From positions 5,518,001 through 5,582,000 of the forward strand of contig NC_067301.1 of assembly GCF_020740795.1 (NCBI RefSeq): a stretch of 64,000 bases of DNA, read 5' to 3'. The translations under genes and the position numbers were made by a program. Positions 1 to 14,300 of this stretch are shown here, piece by piece. The notes under the pieces are model-generated. The model did no database searches. It had not been told where the DNA came from and saw only the letters and a list, made by a program, of their open reading frames with translations. Each line of letters opens with the position of its first letter. Positions within the stretch are counted from its first letter, which is position 1. The stretch is from Apus apus. Its lineage: Eukaryota; Chordata; Aves; Apodiformes; Apodidae.

Positions 1-539
1 AACAAGTTGTAGATTGCCAAACCATACTGAAACACCCCACTTACAAATGATGAGAGAATCAATTTTTCTCCTTTGTTTCTTACTCACATACAAATAAACA
101 TGAAAGCTCATGTTGAAATTATAAATATATTTGTGTAATTTATAACCATGGCACTGCACAGTGAAAATCATGTCATTTCATTTGTCTTGAAAGAATCAGA
201 ACAGAATAAGACAGTATTGATACAGAATATCCTCTCACTGTCCTACTTAATCCTGTTTCAATGTGTTTTCAGAAATAAGAATCTTAACAGTGGTAGCATT
301 AAGTCACATTGAATAAGCTGTAGAGCCAACAGAAATAAACACTCTTGTCCTGGTTTTGACCTCAGCATGGTGCAAACTCTGCTAGTCAATGGAGTAACTC
401 CACTGCTGCCAGTGAAGTCACACTAATATGAGATCAGAGTAGACCTACTGCAACACATCTGCTTCAGCTTAACACCTAGAATAATTATATGTAGCCCGAG
501 TATAGTGCCCCCCCATTACTTATCTCAAAGCACTTGAAA

Positions 540-706
540 ACGATAAATAATTATGATGATCTTCATTTTACATGTAGTGAAACTGAGGCACAGACAGATA
601 GTGCTTTGCTGAAGGTCCTCTAGCTGACCAGTGTTAGATGGGGACAACAGCAGGAGTCCTGAGCCCTGGTCTTGTACCCTTATCCACTGGACTGTGTTAC
701 CCCCAA
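540..706 (+). repeat. MIR-like SINE remnant
   Basis: The stretch runs from a 'cattttacatg' start through 'aaactgaggcacagacag', a degraded 'aggtcctctagctgacc' block, 'gagccctggtcttgtac' and a 'ccactggactgtgtt' end. This follows the block order of the MIR core and 3' half closely enough for recognition by eye, though heavily mutated. It lies beyond the 3' side of LRRC38. Confidence 0.7.
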
Positions 707-1999
707 ACAAACAGTGTAACTCGCTCTAGTCTGCCTGAACAATTAGCACAACAGATACAAGAGATTTGGAACTAACTGTCCATAAAAGACCATTCATATT
801 AACTGAGCAAGGCAATATTTTAGCCAGAGTGTTGGTGGTTTTTTTAAATAATAGCATTTACAGTAGTTAAATTGATGCTACTTATTATCAGATCTAATTC
901 TTTGATAATAGCATACAGTCAGATTATCACTGTTATTCCTTACTTTAAGCCCTCACAGCTACTCTAGATAATACTTTAAATACAGAGCTTTAAAAAAATA
1001 TTTTCATTACAAATATTTAAAAAATATACTTATCCTAAAAAGCTGTCCAGAACTACTCAAAAAATCTCTTGTAATTAATGTCTTTTTTAATTTTAACAAA
1101 AATATCTACCCTTATATAGAAGAGCTCAAGTTTTGACAAACCTATAATACAGTCAGAAACACCTTGGGTCAGATTCCACTCTTGTTTATACAGTTGCCAA
1201 TTTGGATCATGGTTTTCATTTCAGTTGTGTTACTCTAGTATAATCAGGAGCAGAATACAGCCCTTTGTTTTAAAATAACTAAATGGACTGGATGCTGCAA
1301 CTGTTACTTGTGTCTAGCATTACAGGGTAGGGAAATCCTTTACTTCATTGCATCTAAAAATGCAAAGGAAAGTTATATTTAGTATTTGTCCCATGACCAA
1401 GGAGGTGCCAGGCAGCTGCAGTGGATGACTCAGATCCAGAATCATATTCACTTATATGAAAAAAAATTATTTTGGCTGAATGATGCCAGCAACTGCTGCC
1501 ATTAACTGGAGAATGAATGTTTCTGGAGAACATTTGTAGAGTGAAAATGCCAGCCTTCCTATAATGCTTTCTACAATTCTAGGAATAATTTAAATTGCCT
1601 TTTGTTACTTAGAAAGTTGTGCGAGATGAATTGAATCTCTCACTACTTAGATCTAGGCAGGATGCTACTTTCAATTGCTTCCTTATTTTCCAGCTGAAAT
1701 TCCTCCAATCGAGACAGTCCTTTTCAAAATGCATTTAGAACAAGCTACTAAGCACTTACAGAATCTGCATCTCATCAGAAGGACAACCCGGAAGCTGTAA
1801 TTTAGTTTTTTAAAACATTGGAACTTTGCTTTTCCCCCTTTTCCCTCCAATCTTCCAACTCAAATGCAGTGTTTAAGGACCACAGAAATGAACCCAGTCT
1901 CATTGCATCAGGTTACAGATGTATCAACAGCCTCAGATGCAAACTGCAACCCCTGCCTGTGCCCACCATGAGATCAGAATGGCTCCTTACACATTGCGA

Positions 2000-2005
2000 T
2001 TTAAT
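2000..2005 (-). terminator. Possible poly(A) signal of LRRC38 (ATTAAA)
   Basis: Reading the minus strand, ATTAAA occurs about 100 nt after the LRRC38 stop and is followed by a G/T-rich stretch (about 1975-1925). A second ATTAAA lies at 1091-1086. No canonical AATAAA was seen between 1 and 2103 on this strand, so the true 3' end is uncertain and the 3' UTR could be longer. Confidence 0.3.
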
Positions 2006-2103
2006 TCATGTTGAAAACGTTGACTCTCCTTGTTTTCTTCCTAGACTTTGGCTGATGATCTAGTAACTTACAAACCAAAGAAACTTAAGCATAGAGACTA
2101 AGT

Positions 2104-2357
2104 TCAGTCCTCACTGTCGTCTTCATCATCATCGTCATCCTTACTGGGAGCACACCTCTGGAAGCAGTGCACTAGAGTTGCTAAGAAGAAGCTTGACAGA
2201 ATAGCAGCAATGGAGACTGCAACTCCAGAGAAGATGATGATAAAAAGGTCCGTCAATGACAAACTAAATTTGCATTCACTAAAGCTGACCTCAGATAATT
2301 CATTCAGAAAGATTCTTCTGTTTTCTACAGGCAGGGAACACTGGATTTCATGGAGAC
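2104..2357 (-). CDS. LRRC38: LRRC38 coding exon 2 (end of LRRCT, transmembrane segment, acidic tail)
   Basis: On the minus strand a pyrimidine-rich tract ending TTTGCAG borders the exon at 2357, and the frame stops with TGA at 2106-2104. The 254 nt read on from exon 1 as [16 protein letters not shown], then the membrane segment and the acidic tail. The phase matches the exon 1 donor exactly. The tail is written by a run of GAT/GAC/GAA codons, so it may vary in length between individuals or species. A plus-strand open frame over the same DNA (2210-2533) is a shadow. Confidence 0.95.
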
Positions 2358-5300
2358 CTGCAAAGGAGAGGAAAGGGAAACAAATCAGCAGAATAACGAT
2401 GTTGCTCCAGTCAAAGGTTGAATGGCTGAAGAAGAGTTTTGGGCTTCATTCTAGGTTTATGTATTTGTACAAAATTCAGGGGAAAATGGAAGAAAATCTG
2501 TCACTGTCCAAAAACCTTTACATAACCCCCTGAGTGGCTCTTGGAAATAAAGTTCTTTCATCCTCAGTCTGGAGGTCAGGTATGATCTGAGACCATGATT
2601 TTGAGGATTTTAGAAAGGGCATGTTGAACACTGGATGCATCTAAATCTAGAGACCTGCAAGCACTTCCCAGCTACTCCATCTGAACACAAATCCTGACTT
2701 AAAAACAGGGTAACAGGGATACTGAAGTTCCTTCCACACTACTTTTTTTCCTTGTAGCTCCAAAACTGCAGTAGTCTAATTCTTCTGGTCAAAACAACAG
2801 CTTAGGGTTAATGGATGCTTGTTTGTCTATGACCTGCTTTCACCTTTTCTCTGACACAAGGACATGCAGACTGGCAGATATGATTCCTCCGTGCATTACT
2901 GAGGGATGCCTAAAGCTGTGCTCTTCATAGTAACAGCAAAAAAAATCCAAAATTAAAAACTAGTAAGACTATAGTTGGATATGGACAGTAAAAGCATATG
3001 GTTCACTGCATATACCCAACTCCACAACAAGAGAAAATCAGGATACATTAACAGGGGCAGAATAGAACTAACAATGAAATGAATGAAGTCTGTAGGGCTG
3101 TTGGCAAGATAGCTTCTATCTTGCTAGCAAGGATGTGAACGTAAACCAAAAATACAAGAATTGTGTATTAATGACAGGAGAACTGCAGCTGGTCCACTTG
3201 ATACACAAACTCTGTCTGCTAATGACCACAGAATAGACTCCCAGTTTCTGACCCTGCAGTGCTGTGTGTGCACAGGGCATTTCCATCCCACAGCTCTACC
3301 ATGTAACCATTCTCACTTTAAATAAGGAACGCCTGACAATAAGATTTCCTCTGCTTTTGTGAATCCCATTTTTCTTGTGACTGAATAGCTATGACACATG
3401 ATGCTTTACTATCGAATCCAGGCTCCCAGGTTTAGTGCTGGAAGCCTGGCTGGTTGTCTGGATCCAGCCCATCTGTTAGATTAATTTGAGAGGGAATTTT
3501 AGCTAAGTCTGCTACAGATCCAGTTATCATCCTGACTTACTTGGCTTTGTCATGATGATTGTACTACATTTTTATCCGTAAAATCCATCCTGTATCTGTC
3601 ATGTTTGCCTAAAGTTCTGTTGTCTTCCGTCTTTCTCAAGCTCCTCTCACTGACAACGTCATAAAAGCTGCCAGCAGAACAGAGCAATGGTCAGCAGGCC
3701 CAAGGCTGAATGGTTTCCTCCAGGCAAGCTGCCACCTGAATACAGGCTAGATTTTTTTCTCTCATCCTGGAGTGCACTGATGACGTACACCAGATGGTGA
3801 GGCAACTTGCTTTGCAGATCTTTGAAACCTCTTGTCTATGGAACTGGCTTGGAAGGTAAAGGAATCACAAAGTTTCAAACACCCTCTGAGACTTTTAGAA
3901 CTCTGGAAACCACAGTATTTTTATATATCATGTCTTGCATACAGGCTGACACAGTGGAGCACTTGAGTGTGCCTGTGACAGCAGGAGGCTTGAGGAAGTA
4001 GATGCTATTACACTCTATGGCTTAAGATAGAACTCTTTGTTCAAACCTTTCTACAGAAGGAAGTGAGAATTTTTCACCCAGTTCGTACTTTCTTTTCATT
4101 GAGACTTGGGAATAGCAACTGCAAAGGTTAATGGGAGTGACAAGCAGAACGGGATACAAATGGGTATCTTTCCCTATTCAAATAATGAGAAACAAAGGGT
4201 CAGGGAAAAGCCATAGGCTGGAATTCCAAGACTTGTGTCTTTTTAATCCAACCTTAAAAAGCAAACTTTTCAATAAATCAGCCTGATGTTGACAGCAGCT
4301 ACTGCTGTTGTGCAGAAACAGCAAGAAAATGAATGGAAATTATCACAAACTCATATGAAGCATTCCTTGCTAATAGGCAAAGGTCATTACAGTATTTTGG
4401 CAGAAAAGCCTGATCCAAGTGAATATGGCACCTAAACAAACCCCATTTCACTTGCAGCAAACAGAAGAATAAACAAGTGTTTCTGTAAAACAAACCACTG
4501 TAAGAGCTGTTGAGACCTCGTGGGAACTGCTGTTTTCAGAGCAGCTGAGCTCACAGCCTGTCTACAGAAAGAGTGCTCAGGTGACCACAAATAACTTTTT
4601 TTTTTTTTCTATTTCTGACCAGTAGCAAAAGAAATTCTCTAATGTCCTCACCTGCCAGGTTTTAAAATGACCTCTGTGCTGGAGTGGCTCTTAAGAGCTG
4701 GAGGATCAGATCTGAGCTTCCATAAGGAAGTAGAAAAAGAATGTATCAAAGGGACAGTGAAAAAAAGACTCCAGCACAAAACCTTTGTTCTAAGCAGTTC
4801 TACACACTGCAGCCCTTGCCTCTAGAAAGAACTTTGTATGATAGTATTTGCCCAGGATCCTAGACATGGATAAGAGCCCACCTACTCATGACCAGTATCC
4901 ACAGCAGTTCTGCCATGGATCAAAACTGACCCTGTAGCTTTTGAGCTCCATTCCTGTCTCCCAGATGCTCTCACTTAACATCACAACACAGAATATAAAT
5001 AGGAAAGGATCTGCAACATAGCAAGTTACTTAGAGGGTACTTCTTATGAGACTCAGCGTACTGTAATGATTCTGAGAATCATTATACAATAATGAGAAAT
5101 AAAAAAGCTCCTCTCCATGTAGCCATGGGTACTGGAATCTAGGTCATGTTCTCAAATCAAATAGATTAGATGGGAATTTTACACTTGCTTTATTCTGCGA
5201 GACTCCAACGTGCTAGCTTTGCCTCAAGTTTTCACAGAATTCTTAGTCACTGAGAATAATAAATGCCAATAGGCAAGACAGAGCATCATCAACCAGGGCC

Positions 5301-8300
5301 AGTACAGAGGTCTTCCTAGCTCTCAGCTAGAGTTTCAGCCACCCTGGGCATGCACCATATTTTCAACAAGTCAGGAATGAACTGATCTCTCCTATCCACA
5401 CACAAGGCAGTCTGTTAAAATTCTGCTGGAAGCAGCCTAGGAGGACTGCAGAGCTCAGGGGAAGCACATGTCAGTGACTGAGGGAGAGAGGAACATTCAT
5501 TAGCCCATCCTGTTCAGTGAATGTTTTTTCTTTGCTGCGTCGTGACACGATTGCAAACCTCAATGCAGTTAACAGAAGCTTTTGACTTGAAAGAAAATTT
5601 GGAACAGACTGTTGATTTATAACAAGTGGTAAGACCAGCAGTTATATTTCTGGTGCCATGAGGAATTTCTCCTCCCAAAGCTAATGCAGCAGTTATTGCA
5701 CCAGAGCTTCTAACTGCTTACCTGAAAACGTCATCATCTGAAGGTCACAGATGTGCCAGCTGAAGATGACATATAAAAAAAATACCATTCTCTGCTTCCT
5801 TCCCTAGAAATGTTACTTTCCTTACATTATTTAAAAGCAAGTTGTCCTTATGACATGAGAACCCAGTGTGTGTGGACAACCAATCTTCTGTGCTCTATGC
5901 TATTACCGTCGTGCCTAAGAGCAGATCTAACTTTGTCATTTGCTTAGACAGAAAGTAATCCCAGGTCAACATACACTCTCTGCATGAACAATGAACAAAA
6001 GAAAGGCTTATATAAAGGGATCAGTATTAATTATAAGATGTGGTGTTTTTTTTTCTCTAGGTGATTTTTTTGCATATAGACTGACTCAAATTGTGTCCCC
6101 ACACACAAGACTTCCAGAGGACAGGAGAGTGCCATTTCACCTTCGTGCTCTACTTTCACACACTTGAATCACTTGAAGGGCATTAGCTTTTATAGTTTGT
6201 GGGGGTTTTTTAATTTTGTTTTTATTCTGTAGAACCTGTTCAGTTTATTACTTTAAAAAATACCAGCCAGGCTTCTTGTAAAGGTTATCTCAAAAGAAGA
6301 TTGATACTTAGTGCTTGACTGCAGAAAGAAAACCTTTGATGACAGTTATATATATATATATATCTCATTGCTCCCACAACATGTTCAAAGAGTTGCTGCT
6401 TCATACCAAACAAATCTGTAAATGAAATAACAAGTGTGAGTGTTATAAATACATGGCTGATGTTATTTTGGTCAGGGCCATCACATTATCTGTAGTAACT
6501 CCAGCTGTCCCAAGGACAATGTCACATCTTTCTGCTAAATCATCTGAAGCAGCAAATGTACTACACTAGCAAACTATAACCTATTGTTTGCTTTTCAAAA
6601 GGGAATACTTTGAAATCCCAGGCAAGGGACAGGTGCTAGATCCCATCTAGACTTGCCTCAACATTAAAAAAATAAAACAAAATGAAAAGATGGGTGTGTA
6701 CCCCAAGGAACAGATTGCATCAGTAACACGGGAAGTATGAAAACGCTGGAATTTAGGCATTAAAAGCAGAGACATGTTTTTAAAAAGAAAAAAGATACAT
6801 GTTCATAAAGAAGTGATACAGAAGGGCTCCAGGTAAAGTTTATTTCAATGAAATTCCCTGATAGGCTTTAGAACAATGACTTTGAGATGCCTTACCAGTA
6901 GAGGATAACTCCTGAAGTTCAGTACTTTAACCTTGACAATAACTCATTGGCAGTGAAGCTACAGCTAGATCCTAACACACACTTTGCATTTATTTCTGTC
7001 AATGACTAGGCACAGGCCTGCTTGTCTTGCAGAGGCAGAGAAATACTTCTCCTGTAAAAATGAAATTCTTAGAAAACGGATCCAGCTTGAAATCAGTCTT
7101 GATACAAAGAACTATTTCCTTGTAAATTAATGAAAACAGACTGACATGCTGTAATGCCCCAAGCTGTAACTGTGCTGATTTCATCTCAAAACCCCAGATG
7201 CCACGTGCCACTAGCATTCTGCTGGCACTTTGTGGCCATAATTCAACCATGTTTCTCACAGGTACTGTCTGACCAGGCAGTGTCAAACAGCACATTTGCT
7301 GGGTCAGAGTGCACTCAAATTGCTTAAGTATTCCATCGATATCTTGACAGATGACATTGTATTGAGAGATTCCTTTTATATTCCTCCAGCTAAAGACACG
7401 TGCCAAGGCACAGCACTTACTCCAGCTCTGCTTGACTCTATTTGGGAGGATTCCTTTTGTATTTCTGTCTTGGCACATTTCTAATACCTATGCTAAGTAA
7501 TAACTTTCATTGGAGAAATTCTGAAACTCAATATTACTTCAATATAATGGTCTGTCTGTTAACCCTAAGAGCAAGATTTCCCAGATGTAACTTTGGATGC
7601 TGAGTTCAAAAAACAGCACAACAGAAAACCTCACTTCTGTTGTCTTTGTAGAGTTCACATAAAAACAGGTAGAGAAAGTTTCTTAACATTCAACAATGTA
7701 CAATGGGATATGAAAAACACCCTGGTATGGTACATCCAGTAAAATATTTAAGTGAGCTTTATGCATGTGTTCATTATTATCCATTCAGCAAACGTAAAAA
7801 CACTATAATATGCTATTTCAGTTTCTTTTTTTTTTTTTTTTAATTGGTATGTGTCCTTTTGGGTGGAATGAAGCTGCTCTCTTGTTGCTGAGTGTAGTTG
7901 ACAGACTTGAAACATGCAAATGTGGCATTTTATTTCCTGTATGGTATCATGCCTCCAGCTGTAGTTCTCTTTAGTCTACTTAAACACTGTCACTAATGTA
8001 TAAGTGGTATTAATAAGTAGTGAGAGAGGCACTGCCTCTGAAGAGACAGGGAATTTCATTTGAAATAGCCTCAAGCTATCAGAAAAGTAAGGCTTAAAAA
8101 AACAGAAGTGTAGATTTAGGTCCCTAAATAAAACTTCTGGCCAAGTGCCCTAGAGACTGACAGATCAACATCAGAAGGTACTTAGCAGTTTATTTCAATG
8201 CCTAAATATAAAGTTTAACATTAGGTGTTCACATCTGCAAATGCTGTCCTGGCATCTTCAAATCCGCGAAAGGTGGAAGTGCTCCAAAAAACCTTAAGAT

Positions 8301-11300
8301 GGAAGAAACAGTGAAAAGCCAGTGGCAGTCAGATCATTTTAATGAAAATTGCTGGGATATCAAATTATATATTTATGTGTATATATAGAAACAGATTTGA
8401 TGTGCTTGTTAGGGAATCTAATTTCTGTTGAGAGTTTCTGCTTGAACAGAATAAAAGCTGCTGAATGTGTGAAATGTCTTAGGGCTTTTAATTCCTTTCC
8501 CAAAAAACAGATATGTTCTGTACTAGTGATGTGCATGATACTCAAGGAAGAACTGAGAGGCTGTAATGGACAGAACAGTCTGTCCTGTTAGCTGAAGCTT
8601 GCTCTGATTCTATATTAGGACATGAAATTAAGGCAGTCTTTTCTACATAGTAGATGAATAAATATGTACTCAAAGAATGAAGCCAAAAGGACTTAGAAAA
8701 TGCTCACTTGTTTCTCTGGCTTTTAGTTAGCTTAGGTCAAACGAAACCTGCACTCTAGTGTAATTCTGATGCTTTTTTTTTTTAAAAACACAATGTTCAA
8801 CATCTTCAGTGAGCCCAGGACTGCTGAAGACAGAAGCTATTTTATTTACAGAATAAGTTTAGTAATAGATCTTAGATTGGAATCGTGTTACAGAAAGAGC
8901 CCAAAAAGCAAGAGATTATCACCTCATGACACAGGCTTTCTAAACAGACTTACAAGTATAATTCCATTCTTCTCACTACACCAACACGAGGTTCCTTCTG
9001 AACCTCATAATTGCTTTCTTTTAGTACTGAATTCAGTGAGTTTTGTGTACCAGACTACTTACAGTCTCATTGTCACCTGCTCCTGGTTTTTCCCCACCTC
9101 CTCTCACTGCCATCCTTTTCTCATCTTTTTCATAGACTGTCTTTACCTGGAAATACACAACTTTCCCAGACTTAACCTGTCCATCCATATTGGGGAGGTA
9201 CTAGCTACAGAAGTCTTGAAAGTAGCTAAACAGCATCTGTATCAGTATTAGCATTAAAAATCCCTGAGCATCTTAAAAATTTGTAGTCTTGTGCACACAG
9301 TTTTCCAAAGTGAAGCAACATTTGACCAAGTGAAGAAAACAGAGGCAAAGCTACAGCCTTTGTGGTGTGACAGGGGATTGGCTGCCACTACTGAACTTTC
9401 CTTCAGGCAAATTCAGCTATTACCTGACTTTAGGACACAGTTCTGCAAGTGGACCCAGTTCTGTCTCCTTCAGGCTTCTCTTACCAGTTGTTTCCACTGG
9501 TGTCAATGTAAACAAGAGCATTCAGGGGATGGTGCGTGGACACTGCACCAGCTAATCCTGTCTGGAACAGGGAAGCCCAACCCTGAGCACCAACCCTCAC
9601 TTCAACTTGTGCTGCTTTAATTTCAAACATTCAGAAGATCTGTTTATTTATCACACAGGCAGCACAAATCTATTTGAAATCCTGTTGCTGGCCAATTCTG
9701 AATGGATTTTTCAAGTGTTCCTGGAAATACCAGTGTACACAGGCCACCCATAAAAATGCTCAGCCTAAACCTTCTTAGCAAATAAAGTCTTACTAATACT
9801 GATTTAAAAGAGGGCAGCAAAACTTTTCTTTCTTGTAGTGGTTAGGGGGGAACTTAAAGAATACTTCTTAAACAAAAGGTTAAGAAAACACCACTGCATG
9901 TAGCAGGAAAAGCACAGCCACCAACTCTTTCTTGCCATCCCCAAAACTCCACAGAACTTCCTGAAAAAGTTTTTCCAAAGATACTACAAGTAAAAAGCAA
10001 AATGAGGGCAAGATGACAGAAAGGAGACACTACAGTCACACTCCAAGGAACACTTAAAACTCTAATTAAAAGTAATGTTAAAAATGCATTAGTCATTAGC
10101 AAACAAGGTCACAGACACAGCTGCCCAAAGCAGGTTCCCAGAAAGTAAAAATCAGCACCAGGGGTGTCCAGTGCAGACGACTTGTATTTCTTCCTTACAG
10201 GCATTTTATCTGAAACCAATCCCTGCATTGAGATACATTCTCAAAGGGGTTCAGAAAATGTCTTTTGAACTAATTTTAAAGAGCATCTTTCACCAAAAAT
10301 GTATTCCAAAGCCATTTGGTTCTGTAGGTCATGTGCAACAGTGACAGCATTTTGCTGGATGAGCCCCGAGTTTCCAACAGCATTACTAAAAAAAAGTAGG
10401 TTATGAGATGTGACAAGAAAGAAAAAATGCATTGTTAGCCAAGATAAAATGTGATACAGAATGAGGTCTGAAAGCAGAAGAAAGCCCTTCCAAAGATGAG
10501 AAATTATGGAGTATTTTATTAGGATTTCCAGCTCCCATTGAGGAAAAAAATACAAGAAGTCTCAAAATGACTGTTGATCTCAAAAAAAGTAATGCCAAAT
10601 TTCCTCAGACTTCACCAAATTCCAAATTTTGAAGCATTATGCCCCCGAAATATTTAACTAAACCTATAACCATCCTTCTGTTTTTTCCAGTACCTCTCTT
10701 GCTTTTATATTTTTCTTAATTTCTTCCATCACTTCAGAGAACGTATAAATTGCTTTTAGTAAAATTCAAGAAGATAGGCCAAATATAGGCCAGCAGATGA
10801 CAGAACAGAATAGCATACACCTTAGATACATTATTTTCTTTAATTTTTTAATTTAAGACCAACTTAGATTTTTGTTCTGTCAATATATGTTTTTATCCTG
10901 GGAGTTTGCATGCCCCTCATGGAGTAAAACCTTCCATGAAGGATTTTACACCTCTTTGAAGGGACAGATTTTACATCAACTTCTCTATTTAAAAAAATTA
11001 TCCAATATTTATTCTCAATGCTCCTCCTTTTGGGAAGCCTTTAATATGAAACCTTGGCCACACCACACTGTTGCTCAGGCTTAACAGATGCCTATAAAAT
11101 CAAATATCCTACAAAAACTCAACCATTTTGACTCGTAATAAACACTTCTCTAGGAAGAAGAACTGATATATTCTCCACTTACTACCTTGCAGCTGATCTT
11201 CCTTTGTGCACTCTGCACTAAATAATAATTGGTTTTTAATCAATTAACAACAAAATAATAGCAAAAATTTGGCTTTGTTTTGGAGTGTTTGCTGTATTAA

Positions 11301-14300
11301 AGTGCTGAATTTTATTGTACATAAAATGCTGAGTTTAACTGCAAAACTTTTAGTGCGGTTTCTTTAAAAAGTCTGCCTGCAAATGTAGCATGCAAAAGTA
11401 TTCACTTACTGCCAATTAAGCTTTTATTTAGAAATTTAGGTTAGATGAATAAATGCTGGGATCTGTAAAATGATTCAAACCCCAGCTGTTCACATGAAGC
11501 GACAAGTTAGATGTGCAAAGACAGCTCAGCTGGGAAGACGATTTCCAGTCAGCAAGTCAGACAGGTCAGTGTAAGCTATAACTTTACAAGCTACTTCTGG
11601 TCCCATGCCAGAAGGAAAATGGACCTGGCTTCTGTAAAACTAAGGAGTTAAAGTATGGCTTTTGTTCAGATCACAAAATCCTCCAGAGGCCTTGATTGCA
11701 GAAGTAGAGCTTCAAGATTACTTAGAGATTTCAAGTCACATTAACAAAACTCCATTTTTTAAATCAACCTGGTATTTCTTTTGCAAACAATCCAAGGGTG
11801 GCTTTGACTAACATGCCATTTTACTGCAGTGCTGAAATTAAAAGGTGGAAGAGCAGCAGCTGGGCTTAATAAACAGTTAACAGCTTGAGTGATTCCTCTC
11901 AGACATGCAGACAGCACACACAACTATTTTAAGTGTCATTCCAAGCGAGGAATCAGAATTAATGCCCAGAACCTAAATCTGTCAATGTATTTCTCCCAGC
12001 CACTTACCTCCTGTTCCAAGCCTTGAGGCACTGCTCTGGTACAGTGACACTTGCAAACTGCAGCCCTGCATCCTACTTTACCCACAGACTGGTTGGTGTG
12101 TTCATCTTTTCTGTTTTGGCATATCTTTTCTTGCCTAACTCATCCTGAAGCATCCCAAACCAGTATAAGACACAGAGGAGTGGGAAGAGCCTTCAGTTTC
12201 TTTGTGGTGCTTTGTACTTTTCAGGAGAGGACTGGGGATCACCAATGCAAGATTACTGCTATTCACCCTTCCCCACTTCCTCTTCTCAGTAAATCCAGGC
12301 TGCCATTTAAAGGCTGGGGAGCCTCAGTCTATCATGGAACTGTTCTGTACTGCTAATCACAGTTTATTCTTATAGAAAACAAGGAGAAACACCAGTCAAC
12401 TCCCTTCTCCTTCCTGCCATTTCTCACTTGTACAGGCCATGCAAATGCTCGAGCTGCTGCAAAATTACAAAGGAAAGGCATGCAGCCAAGGGGAGCTCCT
12501 TTCCTGGGCCCTAAAAATGCATCTCTGTCTTCCTTTTGCAGTGTTTCCAGACATAATGCCTGCTGCCCTACTTATCTCAATGTGTGTGCTGCAAGAATAC
12601 TTCTGTCTCCAGCCTTCCAGCAGTATCTTGAGGAAGTCAGGGAGTCTGAATGATGAATCTTTCAGTGAGTTGCTCTTCCTGCCCCTCCCAGCAAAGGCCA
12701 TCAAATGTAGCCTTGAACAAGTATCACCAGACAATTAAAAATGTAAAACTGGATATAAAATGCAATCAAATATTAATTCTAAGAATTAGTTTTACACTGG
12801 CTTTCCAAAAGTTTTGAAAGGTACTCGTTTGTGCCCACATGGTTTTAAAATGTCATTGAGACAGTCTTTCCTTTTTGGGTTTCGTTTGGCCCTCACCCTT
12901 GTGAATAATGTTTTGCTAGTTTATTAAAGGAGACAGCCAGTATTTTTGTGGTGGCAGCTCAGACACCATGAAATGTCTGACTTCCATGCCTTCCTGCATA
13001 CATGCACTAGATCTCACTGCTATGACTGCCTGCAAAGGTACTGGGGGACTTGCTCCTGGGAATAAATGCAAAGCATTTGCTTAGGCCACATCAGGGGACA
13101 GCTCTGATAAAACCAACCATTTGAATATTTGTTCCTTCCCTCCTTGTCTTCTCAAATCAAATCTATCTGAACGCTTGGATGAGCTAGTAATTTTTTAGCT
13201 ATTTGGCTGAAACACAGTTGTGCATATGAAAAAATGCTGTGAAAAAGCACCTGAGCTTGCAAGATGCTGGGGACACTGGCAATATTCTCACAACCACTTG
13301 AGATTTCCAGAAGTTCAGATACACTTTAACACACTGACAGGGCAGAACAGAAGAGACACTGCCTGGGACAGACTCTGAAACTGAACAGACTCAGTCTGGA
13401 TAAAAGGAGAAAGAGTTAAAAGTTCATTAAAAGAGATGGGAAGCACTGGAAAAGTGAAATAATGTTTAGCATGAGAGATGGGCAAATACTTTGTTCAAAT
13501 AAAGCTAACTTCTGCCAAAGCATATGGGAAGGTGGGAGAACATGCCCAGGTTTGGTTTAGAAATAATCAAGATGAAAGTTTTAATGAGGTAGACAGGAAA
13601 AAACCCAACCCTTTTTCCTCAGATGACTTCTTCCTTATAACAGCTGTTTGACAGCTAAGACTATTTAGGGCAACCTAGATGAGTATATTAAAAATGCTAC
13701 CCAAGGTCATGAGCATAGAAAGAAGCTGAATAACTGACTACAGACTGATGGCAGGAGAGAAAAGGCCTCTGAAATGTCAAGTCTCACTGTGTTTTTCTCC
13801 CTATTTGTCTTAATTCAATGAAACAGTTACTTGGCCTCAACCTGTTCTCCTTGAGCTCTTCTCCCCCAGCCTTTCAGCTCTCACCACCTTCTGCCCAGAC
13901 ATCCACACTCAGCCCAGGCACCAGTGATCTCACATCAGGTAACACTTGCACACCCTCTGTAGCCCTTACAAAGTTTAAACCCCAAGCAGTTTGCCTTCTG
14001 CAAGCAGCTGGGCAGCTCAATGACAGGAGTTTATGCCCTGGTGCTTGTTGGGAGGCATGAACTGAGAGATGATCTCCTGCTAAAGCTGGATTAAGAGAGG
14101 CTTTGGGGTCGCGTGGGAAACAGAGCAAGCGCCTGGGTTCCCTGTACGTGGCAGTCTTCATACTTTCCCCCCCAATGCTTTTCTGAAAATTACTGGCCCA
14201 AATACCAGAATTATATATCCTGCATTTTGGGGTATTCCAGAGCCTTTTTTGATTTATTCCTACTACTGGAAGCAGTGCTATTTTAATGAAAAGAGCCAAC

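Noticed and set aside
2210-2533. Plus-strand open frame of 107 codons
   Set aside because: Antisense shadow of LRRC38 exon 2, which has matching splice phase and recognised homology on the other strand.
6347-6362. TA dinucleotide run
   Set aside because: Ordinary short microsatellite with no adjacent element.
6999-7478. Minus-strand open frame of 159 codons in the LRRC38 intron
   Set aside because: No domain or signal sequence, and it starts with a non-ATG codon. Considered as an extra LRRC38 exon, but the two known exons already join in phase and give the full family length.
8769-9251. Open frame of 160 codons inside the LRRC38 intron
   Set aside because: No recognisable motif, and the codon at its start is not an ATG. 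A few frames of this length are expected by chance in 64 kb.
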